Source: Strongylocentrotus purpuratus
Taxonomy: Eukaryota; Echinodermata; Echinoidea; Camarodonta; Strongylocentrotidae
Reading direction: 5' to 3'
Assembly (NCBI RefSeq): GCF_000002235.5
Contig: NW_022145612.1
Coordinates: forward strand, 16,980,809-17,044,808
Length of the DNA stretch: 64,000 nt
Part shown: one piece after another, positions 23,273-34,866 of the stretch
Layout of the letters: each line of letters starts with the position of its first letter
Position numbering within the stretch: position 1 is the stretch's first letter
The notes under the pieces: generated by a model
Told to the model about the DNA's origin: nothing
Database searches by the model: none
What the model saw: the letters and a program-made list of their open reading frames with translations, nothing else
Translations under genes and position numbers: made by a program

Positions 23273-25767
23273 GGGTCAATGTCGCTATTCATAAGGACCG
23301 CTATTCATAAGGTCCGCTATTCATAAGGTCCACTATTCATAAGGACCGCTATTCATAAGGTCCGCTTTTCATAATTGGAGAAAAGGGTCATTATTCATAA
23401 GGGTCATTATTCATAAGAACCGCTATTCATAATCAAAGAAGAGGGTCGGTATTCATAATAGGAGAAGAGGGTCGCTATTCATAATACGACATGAGGGTCG
23501 CTATTCATAAGGGTCCCTATTCATAATATTACAAAAGGGTCGGTATTCATAACACAGAAAGAGGGTCGCTATTCATAATACGAAATGAGGGTCGCTATTC
23601 ATAATACGAAATGAGGGTCGCTATTCATAATGAAAAATGAGGGTCGTTATTCATAAGGGTTATTATTCATGAGGGTCATTATTCATAATAAGAAATGAGG
23701 GTCGCTATTCATAAAAGGAGAAGAGGGTCGCTATTCATAATAGAAGAAGAGGGTCGCTATTCATAATAGGAGTAGAGGGTCGGTATTCATAATAAGAAAT
23801 GAGGGTCGCTATTCATAATAGAAGAAGAGGGTCGCTATTCATAATAGAAGAAGAGGGTCGCTATTCATAATAGAAGAAGAGGGTCGCTATTCATAATAGA
23901 AGAAGAGGGTCGCTATTCATAATAGAAGAAGAGGGTCGCTATTCATAATAGGAAATGAGGGTCGCTATTCATAATAAGAAATGAGGGTCGCTATTCATAA
24001 TAGAAGAAGAGGGTCGCTATTCATAATAGAAGAAGAGGGTCGCTATTCATAATAGAAGAAGAGGGTCGCTATTCATAATAGGAAATGAGGGTCGCTATTC
24101 ATAAAAAAAGAAATGAGGGTCGCTATTCATAATAGGAGTAGACGGTCGCTATTCATGATACGAAATGAGGTTCGCTATTCATAATACGCCCCACCCCCCC
24201 CCCCCCCCCCCTCGGCTACGTTCCTGGTCCTGTAGGGGGGGCGATATATAGCCCTGAATAGTTGTCTCTTTTTAAAGTAATTATATTTTATCTGTTATCT
24301 TTGATAATTATATAGAGCCAACCCCCGTTCATGTGGTGACGAAAAAAAAGTTAAGTCCCTACAACCCCCTCTCTGTCGCTTTCTTTCTTTGCTGAGGATA
24401 AGATACATGATAGATCAACCCCTTGAAGGCAACACTGATACAACCCCACCGCCCTCACCCTTAAACACACACAGGCTACGCCATCTATGAACTACTTGGA
24501 CGAGAATTGTCGCTAATATGTACATGTATCAAGGGAATACTGCCGGGAGGGTGGGCCGAATTGGGGAGGGGGGGCACGCCTTTCTTTCTTCAGAAATGTG
24601 AGTTTTCAATAAATATTTTCTTAAAATGTTTGGGACCATGTGGCCTACCCCACCCCCCCCCCCCCCCCGGCCTACGCTGTAGCCATGGGGTGTCCATTAT
24701 GTCGCTTTCTTATTAACATTTAGTTTATTGCTTATGTAATTTTGACTTTTTCGGTATTATGAATAGCGACCCTCTCGTCGCATTATGAATAGCGACCCCC
24801 TACTCCTATTATGAATAGCAAACCTCATTTCGTATTATGAATATCGACCCTTTTCTCCTTTTATGAATAGCGACCCTCATTTCCTATTATGAATAGCGAC
24901 CCTCTTCTCCTATTATGAATAGCGACCCTCTTCCCCTATTATGAATAGCGAACCTCATTTCGTATTATGAATAGCGACCCTCTTCTCCTATTATGAATAG
25001 CGACCCTCTTCTCCTTTTATGAATAGCGACCCTCTTCTCCTATTATGAATAGCGACCCTCTTCTCCTTTTATGAATAGCGACCCTCTTCTCCTATTATGA
25101 ATAGCGACCCTCTTCTCCTATTTTGAATAGCGACCCTCATTTCCTATTATGAATAGCGACCCTCATTTCCTATTATGAATAGCGACCCTCTTCTCCTATT
25201 ATGAATAGCGACCCTCTTCTCCTATTATGAATAGCGACCCTCTTCTCCTATTATGAATAGCGACCCTCTTCTCCTATTATGAATAGCGAACCTTATTTCG
25301 TATTATGAATAGCGACCCTCTTCTCCTATTATGAATAGCGACCCTCTTCTCCTATTATGAATAGCGACCCTCTTCTCCTATTATGAATAGCGACCCTCAT
25401 TTCGTATTATGAATAGCGACCCTCTTCCCGTGTTATGAATAGCGACCCTTATAAGTAATGAACCTTATTTCGTATTATGAATAGCGACCCTCTCGTCGTT
25501 TTATGAATAGCGACCCTGATTTCATATTATGAATAGCGGTCCTTATGATTAATGACCCTTAATATGAATTATGAATAGCGACCCTCATCTCACGTTATGA
25601 ATAGCGGTCCTTATGATTAACGAACCTTATTTCATTATGAATAGTGACCCTCTTTTGCCATTATGAATAGCGGACCAGGAAGTACGGGAATTTACACGTT
25701 ATGAATAGCGGTCCTTATGAATAGCGCACCTTATGAATAGCGGTCCTTATGAATAGCGAATAGACCC
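23273..25767. mobile_element. 2.5-kb foldback element with 26-bp tandem-repeat arms
   Basis: The left arm (23273-~24186) is a head-to-tail array of about 30 or more units of a 26-bp repeat, GGGTCGCTATTCATAA plus a variable AGAAGAAGA-type filler. The right arm (~24750-25767) is the same array in reverse complement (TTATGAATAGCGACCC). At both outer ends the units become shorter (~16-17 bp, CCGCTATTCATAAGGA type). The element ends GGGTC...GACCC and is flanked by the direct repeat CCCTCCAAT (23264-23272 and 25768-25776), a likely 9-bp target duplication. The 560-bp centre has no transposase frame. The structure matches foldback elements (Drosophila FB, sea urchin TU); 9-bp duplications fit FB/Mutator-like transposition. 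Confidence 0.85.
24187..24749. other. Central spacer of the foldback element
   Basis: A unique, non-repeat segment between the two arms, beginning and containing long C-runs (24190-24211, 24651-24668) and G-runs (24234-24241). Its longest frame (24507-24716) contains only low-complexity Gly/Pro and resembles nothing I know. No transposase is seen, so the element needs a helper. Confidence 0.6.
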
Positions 25768-28700
25768 CCCTCCAATAATATATATTTGTTTTGATAAAAA
25801 CAGATTATGCAAGAAAGGAGTGACAGAAAGCAGAAAAAATGATTTAAAAAGAAACAGAATTAAACAAGTGTACATGTATATGGCTACAAGAGAACTGTAG
25901 AAGAAAACAAATCTATAACTGAACACATCAAAAACTGAACCATTACTTGTTGGCTTTAATAAAATTACAATTCCATAAACATGTACACTAGTTCATTCCA
26001 ACATTCTATGCTTTTTTCCAGGTATACATGTATGTAGCAAAACATGGAATACATCATTATGATGACATGTAGATCAGCATCCTTCCAAAATGGTTTTGAT
26101 TTTTTTTTAATGTAGTGCAGATATCATTGATATCACAAAGAATCCATTTTTGGTTCACAGACCTAGACCACTCTGCATTGCCACTGGGACCTCGTTCCTC
26201 TCAAAGAGGATCGAGAAGTTAACAGATCAAAGTGATGCTAGATTCTTCTTAAACAGTGAATGTGAAAGGAATATACCACAAACTTCTTCAAACTGTCTAG
26301 GAGTGTCTCCATACCCTGAGCTGTGGCCTCTATGATTTACAAGTGTTTTCCCATAATATTCCTCAGCAGGCTCCACAAAGTTTTTATGAAAATAAATACA
26401 ATTTGACATTTTTTCAAGTTCATTGAATTGTCACCTGGATGCAGGATGAGTCATCCTTCCTTTCTATGAAAATACATTTTATTATATCATCTTCATAGTG
26501 ATAAAACTACAGCACCTCCCACTGTGCAACATGGTGAGGCTTGCCGTGAACTCTAACCCCTTGTTGCCTAGTAATGACTAGTCATTTCAACTGCAAGACT
26601 TGGATTACAATAGGATAGTCTTGTGTCAATACCTGCAAATTCATAATAATCATATCAAAGAGTATAAGATGACCATGGTCATGGAGCTCCATACAGATGT
26701 GGGAATTTTCATTAAAAATGTTGAAATGGCAGCATCTGAAACTATGTCTTTTGATTCATTCATTCCTTTATACTATAGTCAAACTTAAACCTAAATCAGT
26801 CACTTTGTTTCAACCAGAACTCTTATAAAACAAGGATATTGGTATGCACCAAGATATTTTGTGAATACTTTAAAAAAAATAATGAATTAAATTCAGTTGT
26901 TCATACCCACTGTTTGTTTATTCCAAGAATCAATATATTCAAAGCTGTAACTACCAGTAGTAGTGTTTCAATTAATTTACACCAAGATGAAAATATCATG
27001 GCAAATCATTAATTTCAAGGACTTCCAATTAACAAATGCAAACATTACCAATACCATCACGGAAAATCTTAATGCCTTACACTATTAAGGTGAGGAAAAT
27101 CATGAAATTAATTTACAGACTATTTGGAATCTTGGTTTTTAACTCTCATTTTGGGTACATTACAATTCAAGTTTACTAATCAAGTGGAAAATTGAAAATT
27201 TGAAAGAGAACAATAGGAAGAATGAGCATTTTTGCAGCTGGGTAAACTAACAATTAGGATTAAACTTATCCTACACATGAGGGGAAAACTGATGAATAAA
27301 ATATACCTGATGTACATGTACTGTAAATAATATAGTATGTTCTTAATCTGAGACACCAAGACTAGACTATACAGATACACAAGAGCAAGCTCTGTGGGAC
27401 TAACATACAAGGGTCAATGCTTGTGTGACATTTTTGGTAATATGTCACTAAAATTGGCAAGAATGAGCATAGGGTTAGAACATATACAATGCCGAATAAT
27501 CTTTTTCATTTCTTTAATTATATCCAGTGTTACAAATCCATTTTCAAGAGTCTACTTTCAAGTGACAAATGACAAGTTTTTCTAATTTTCATTTTCAACA
27601 ATTTCAACTTCGAAGTTTAACATCCCCCCCCCCCCACCCTCCCCCCATATTTTTACCCCTTTTTTACATGAGAAAGGTTTCCTGGCCGCAGGGCATGGAT
27701 TTCAATTACATTGTTGTGCTTCAGCCTTCAAGATCATTTTAAATACAGCGAGGAATTTGATTTTCACAACCTACTCAAGGTCATATTTAGTTAATCTCCA
27801 TTGAAACAAAAGTTAGGGATCCGGTAACTTTGTCTCAGATACAAAATCATGGATTTAGCTCATGCTGCAGTGATAATATCAGTCAGGAACTCCGAGACTT
27901 TTACAAGCTGATCGCCTGTCTGATTATCAAGATATTTATGATTGGAAATCGAAACCAAATTTTGCGTTTTCCTAACGGTTTTCATAACACTACGGTCTTT
28001 TGGGGAAAACGAGTTAGGTAAAACCGGTCACTCAAAGATTTTTACTTTTTTGAGGCACTTCTTGATCATTTTTGAAGCGCGATTTTTCTTTTTTGGGCTT
28101 CAATATTACACCATGTCACTGACACTGATAACACGTACATGTAGGGCCGTGCATCTCAGATTTTACATTGTTAAACAATGCCTTTAATTCATGACAACTC
28201 ACATATACTGCAAAACAACTAACCTCTCTTGTGTATGAAATGCTTGTGGATTTAGCAACTTGTTCTCATTTACTCAAGTTTTATACCACAACACAAAATA
28301 ATTCAGTCACTATGGAGTATGGACAGATTGGACAACAGACTAATTTATTGCGATCTGCGAAAGTTTATTGCCTTGATTATTAGTCATCCTTAGCAATTCA
28401 TTAAAAGCCTCTGGTTTTAAAGTTATACATTACATATCACAGAATTCAACAATTTTATATGCTACTTTTTATTTTAAAAGGAAAGAAACGACTTTAATAT
28501 CCTGAAATTCCTGATACAATCATCCATACAAATATATCAAAAGCAATAATACAAATCCTTTCATCAACTATTCATTGGTTCAATGCTATTGTTCAACATC
28601 AATACAATATCAGCAGGGTTGCCCTCATTTTGAACTTTGTACACAGCAAAGCCAAACACAAACCTATGCAAATAATTTGAATGAAAATGATTTACGAAAT

Positions 28701-29106
28701 CATGGGCACACAGTTCAGCCTCATTATAAGTTTATAACCAGGAAAGTGTATAACCAGGAATGTTTATAATGTAGATTCTCCATTCAAACATGTAGGCCAA
28801 TATACTTCTCATTTCCCTGAAGGTGAAAGGGTATTGTACATGTGTACCCGTAGAGATATTTTGAAGTTTCACTGCATTTTAATTTTTAACTTGGCCCGAT
28901 GTAAAAAACATTAAACAACAAGTGCCAATCAGTCATGAAGACTACAGTTTAGGCACCCCTCCACCTTGATTTCACAGAGATACTGCATATGGGAAAATGT
29001 TTCAAAATTACCAAGGAAATGAACTAAAGACACTGACACTATATTATAAGAGCCAATATGCACAAGAGGGAAACACGTTTTAATGGAGTCATATTCAATA
29101 ATCTTG

Positions 29107-29173
29107 TAGACCTTCAATGACCTCAAATGACCTTCAATGACCTCAAATGACCTTAAATGACCTCAAATGATCT
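29107..29173. repeat. 10-bp tandem repeat of TGACCT half-sites
   Basis: TGACCT recurs at 29118, 29128, 29138, 29148 and 29158 with a 4-base spacer (CAAA, TCAA or TAAA). Degenerate units lie at 29108 (AGACCT) and 29168 (TGATCT). AGGTCA is the nuclear-receptor half-site, and the spacing is that of a direct repeat 4. Confidence 0.8.
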
Positions 29174-32100
29174 TCATACAAGACATCTTTGCGACCTATC
29201 AAGGAATTAAGACTTCAAACTTGTGTAGCTTTTACTTATACGCTTTAGAACACATGCTTCTGAATATCAAAAGGCCAAATATGTCTCCACGTCTCAAAGA
29301 TCATTCCTCTAAAAACCACAAATCAATCTTCCTAGAATTTAAAGGATAAAAGAAAGTGAAAGTGTAGTGACTAAAGCCTTAGCTTGTTAACAAAGAAGAA
29401 AACTGCCAAGTCTTGCAACATTCCAATACAATAGTCCATTGTGGGATTCTTACATCACATTGTAAGCCCAAACAAATTCTATTGTGTGCCATATCATGGG
29501 GGTGATCTAGAAGAACATAAAACTATCATTATAACCCAAGAAAATAAGAGATCTTGTTCCAACCAAAAATACATACGGGCCTTCACTGTCTGCTCTTCTA
29601 AAAGCTGCAATTATTTAACAATGGAGAGATCTTAAAGGGATTTCCTTCCAATCAATAATTCATGGTAATCCGCAGCAGTAACCAACATGTATGTATGAGG
29701 TCAATGAACAGGCTGAAACTGAGAAGAAAAGATAAATAGACAGACAAGTTCTTGTTTATACGGTATACATCCTCTCCTCTGCACTCTCAGAATATGGATA
29801 TTAGGGTGAGACCTAACATTTACAATAGCATGAAGTTCCATGAACATATTTTCCTGAAATTATTGCAAAAATAAGTTCCCAATCAAACTGCAATAGATGT
29901 ATTACAGGATTTGGCCAATTAGTTTTAAAGATACAAAACTGTATCATAATGCTTGCATGTACATGTACATGTCAACAAAGAACTTGTTAAGTCTAAAAAG
30001 TTGGAGTTGAAAGAATAATTGGAGTTAGCTAGATAATTATTTGGTAGAAAGTAGGCCTAAAAATGGGAAGATGTGGGTATATCTTCATGACATGTACATC
30101 AATAGAGTGAGGTATGTAATATGAATACCAAAGTAGAAAAGAAAGTTTTTCCATATATAGTCCCAGCACATAACTTACCAGACAGACAAAATGTATATCC
30201 AGACTAGAGCACCTTATGAACAAATTCTGCATGTCTGATTTTGATGACAGACAACAACACTGATTTCACAGTAACAGAGAGCAATCCATCAGCTGCTGAT
30301 AATAACAAGTGCACTGGAAATGTGGTCCCATTTTTATTGGGAGTAGTTCCCATTGATCGCTTCACCCCAGACTCGTTGATGCCCCGTCTCACAATAAAAC
30401 CTTGCAAGTTCTTTTCTTCTGAGAGAGCTGAACTACTGTAGTCTATTCTCCAGTCCCGAGCATGTCCTTGTTTTCATTCTCAAAGAAATAAATCTGTCAC
30501 CCCAGTCTGGTAATATATCAAATCATCTCTCATAATGTACATAGATGCAGTGAATATGATTGAAATTTTCAACAGAGATGGGTTTTTCTTTTAATTCAGA
30601 TAATGATTTGTTAAAAGAGAACAGTTAAATAAATCATAACAGTGTGAAGACTGAAGACTCACTCTACCTGCATGTACTAAATGGAAATACTGCAATATAT
30701 GCTGAGGACAATAGTTCAAAAGGCTCTTGTTGTTGAGCGTCCACATACACTCAAACTACAAATAGGGCTCCAAGCTAATGGAATTGAATGAAAAGTAGCT
30801 TTAATACACCTATAGCTGGCATAATGCAAATTAGATTGAATGTTTTGAAAGATTTAGGGGTCTAAAAGTTAACGAACTACTCTGCCTGTAATAGAGAATT
30901 TCAATGGTAACAGTACACTGATAGTTCGCTGTAACAATAAGAAACTAGCTAAAAGTATAAAGGAACAGATTTGTGATATGTAGGAAACTAGTTTAGGGGT
31001 TGGAAAAAATGAAGTTTTGCAAAAGAAAATGGGTGGATAACTTCAATTCATGCCATGGCAACAAAATATGGACAAGAAACAAAGCTAGTATAACTGATTT
31101 CTAATTTTTCAGCTCAACTTTGTTTACCATCATGTAGATTCTTGAATTCATCTGAGCATGCAACTAACAAAATCTGAGAAAGTACTAGAAAATTATCCTC
31201 ATTTTTTAGCAAGAAGATGCACAAATTACACACACTTTGTTCTACGGTATTCATGACTACAATATCTAAATGATGACACAATTCCCATTCTAGATTCTCC
31301 AGCAAGAAAACTCAACGACTGGTTTTATCCTGGAATTTACAATCAAAATTCATAATGAAGATGGATTATTCAAATATAACAAATTCACATGTCATAATGT
31401 CACATTATCAGATTTCTCAGATTTTAATTTTCATATACCTGTAGATAGATGTATTTACATCATTTCGCTTCACAATATTCATAATCTCTCATTCCCCTCC
31501 CTCCCTTCCATTCCCCATCTCTCCCTCTCTTTCTATCTCACTTCATATTCCAATCCATCTGTCCCTAGCCCTCATCTTGCCCCCACTGGCCACCCCACCC
31601 CCATTAGAGGAGGGATGCAGACAAAGAGAATCAACAAGATTATAAGATCCTTGATTACGCAGAAGTGGATAAGTGGGACTCTGCTAGGCCGAAGGAGATG
31701 AGTCACTTGTCAAGAAGTAAATGTACTTTGGAACTGAAGACGTGATCTGTCTTCTTACAAATTTTGAGGAATACTATATGAGGTTCAGGACGAAATGAAA
31801 TAAAGAGAAGAAGCATACAATGTGTCACTGTGTGTTGTATTTTTCCTACGTCTGGCTGCCAATTTGCGGATGCTTCCACATAATCGCGAGGACATTTGAG
31901 GATTCATGTAAATTAAATTACATTCCATTTACACTCATGGGTTTACAAGAGGCCGCAAACTTTGAGGATTTGAGCATACTGATTGAACACTTAGCCTCTT
32001 CAGACATCTTTATTTGCTTCAGGCATGGACCCACCTCACACCAAAATCTAAACTACCGGTAGATTGATGTGAACACACCAATTTCTTTGCATACCAAAAA

Positions 32101-34753
32101 TTGCTTTATGAGCAAATCTATCTCAGACCAGCCTATAATATAACAAGGTATCCTTTCAGACTATTGTTCTAATTGGCAGTGTGAAAACAAATAAGAACAA
32201 TAATGGCTGCTCTATGGTATCTGATCTGATTTGATTTTTTTTTAAAGAGTGAAAGTTCACATGAATGGCATATTAAATGTGAAATATCCAAGACTTACAG
32301 AGGGTTCAGATGAGATGTAGATAGACAACATAATTATTTAGGATTTGTTTATCAAGCACTGGATCTGAGCTGAATCCATGTTCCAAAACCCCCAAAATAC
32401 CACCCCCCCCCCCAAAAAAGGGGGGGTGAGAATATCCATTTGAAAATGGTAGAAATAGCATCAAAATACTATTTTCATTTTGCAATGTCCTAGTACAAGC
32501 ACTGTGACCTTTTATCCATCCTGTCAAACCCAAGCAAAGCAACAAAGCTAGAATCATTGTCACTGGCATTTTCCCATGAACAATATCTATTTTTGCCATT
32601 CTCGGCAGAGGTCTAGGGCATGTTTACAAGTATTTTGATTTGTTTGCCATACCTCACTTTTTCCCAGCAGTTTAAAACTTTTGATAGAATGCATACATAT
32701 GCATGCAAGCTGCAGTGTAGGACTGTTGGTATCTCTTTCATATTCATGGATCCATTAAACTTTATTTCTCTCATCAGTACATTTTAGCATAATGTAATAA
32801 TACGTTTTCTTTGAAGCTTGAAGACAATTTTATACAAATTTATTTGTAGACCTACAAAATGTAGGTAATGAAATAATAATTCTCTTCAAATGTACAATGT
32901 TGAGTATGGTAAAAATATCAAAGAAGCAATTGTCTATAAATGCCCTTCAATATCTATACATCATAAAACCCCTGTCATCATGTCATCTTTAAATCTGTTT
33001 TAGGGCTAACAAAATGGAAGGATGATTTACCATTTTGGTCAAGTAGCCACAAAAGCCATCTTATCTCATCTCATAAGAGTATTGTTCTTGTGAATATATT
33101 CATAAGTCATAACAAGGAACATATTCAGGTACTGTGTTAGGGCAATGAGCAAGCAGACTGGCAACAGATAATAACTTGACATTGACAGCAACCTACCTGA
33201 TCTCTGTCTGACCTATCGCGCTCTCTCTCTCTCTCTCTCTCTCATGTGATGCCTAACCACAAGTATTCCCGGTAATCATTAACAAGGCTTCAACATCACT
33301 TTTCTGTTTATCTTTTAGCCTCCAACCACAGCCATTTCAAAATTTGTATAAGACCATTTTCAGTTTAAAAAGATTGGTCAAGAAAAAAAATGCTCTTGTG
33401 TATTCCGTATGACAACTATTTTCTCTTTGATTGCATTGAAATTAAGTATCATAAATAGATGTATGTTGGCTAATAATCATAGTTCATATTCAGATGAATA
33501 CATTACATCAATGAAGACAGAAGGTGAGTAAATCTTGGGTTGTCAACAGCCATTTCGGAGTACAAATATTGCAGTAGTTTTTCAAGAAAAATCAAACATA
33601 AAGATGGGATATCAGCTTCTTATTATCAATTAACTTTGGTGGTTCGCAGTATGAGATCTAGAATATCAATATACCCAGGAGAAAACTAAGAAATGAAAGT
33701 AACTCTGCTCAATGAACTCCAAATTACCTCAATTAAGATGTGTTTATAATAATTTCCTGATGAACACTCGTCATTACCGTCTAGGTAAGACAGGAAACAG
33801 TTAGTGACAATGTTAACAATGAACACATGATCCTCTCCAGTGTTTACTCTCTTTTTTATTTCAATTATCCTGAATTTCCTCCAATTTCAGACTATAGCCG
33901 GAAATCATCGCTGGAGTCAAACCCACAAATGTAGTCTCAAGCCGAGTACCTCACACACTGACTCAACCTTGTTCAAAAGCAGACATTTTTCCCACAAAAT
34001 ATCCTTTCATCACCATCTTGAAACTGGAGAGGAAAGAAAATACTGGATTTCAAGATGAGGACACAAAGTATTTGAGTCACCGAAAAGATATCCATCTTGT
34101 AAAAACCTGATCGCAAGAAGGTTGGAGGCTTGGAGACATTTTTTTTTCTAGAAGAAAAGAGACTTGATTAAAAGAAGGGTCAATCTATCGATGACACATG
34201 AAGACAAGAGGTCAAGAATTCACTGGGAGGGATTTTCCTGCAATTGAAGGAACTAATAATTCCATTTCCTGTTTCCTTCATCTTTAATTCTTTATCCGTC
34301 TCACTCATATTGTGAAAGTTAAAAAAAATTGGAGACACAAAGGGAAATTAAAGAAAGGCAAAGGAAGGGAAGCAAATGGAATAAAGGTGAAAAACCGCTC
34401 AGGTACTGTATCATCTGTTGAGAGCCAGAATGATGTTCACTATGAGTAAAAGTATATGAGTGCTTTCAGAAGATAATATCATGATCTATTAGGGTATTTG
34501 GGAAAAGGGTGAGGAGCTGGTAAAAAAAAATCAAAACCCATATCACCAAAAGGAGATGAGTATGAAAATTGATGGGGGCTCTAGGCAATTGAACAGGACC
34601 TCATATAAAACCAGGTTGGATAATGGGTTTCGAATGCTACTTTAAAATTTGCGCTGTCACACTCTATAAAAAGAGCTCTCAGAATGACATTTAGATCTTT
34701 AATAAAAAAAAAAAGGGGGAAAAATGTAAAGAGAAAGGAGCCGAGGAAGGGGT

Positions 34754-34866
34754 AGAGTCTGGGCGGAGAGTCTGGGCGGAGAGTCTGGGCGGAGAGTCTG
34801 GGCGGAGAGTCTGGGCGGAGAGTCTGGGCGGAGAGTCTGGGCGGAGAGTCTGGGCGGGTAGTCTGT
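34754..34866. repeat. 13-bp minisatellite, about 8 units
   Basis: Unit GAGAGTCTGGGCG repeated head to tail, the last unit altered to GGGTAGTCTG. Because 13 is not a multiple of 3, all three frames of the minus strand read the same 13-residue pattern; the two overlapping frames there are artefacts. Confidence 0.95.

Noticed and set aside
23273..25767. CRISPR-like array of regular repeats
   Set aside because: The 26-bp units are contiguous with short degenerate fillers, not unique spacers. They occur as two inverted arrays in an animal genome, with transposon-type ends and no cas genes.
30204..30441. Opposed ~67-codon frames with balanced composition
   Set aside because: Both strands look equally coding-like, no domain recognised, no splice signals.
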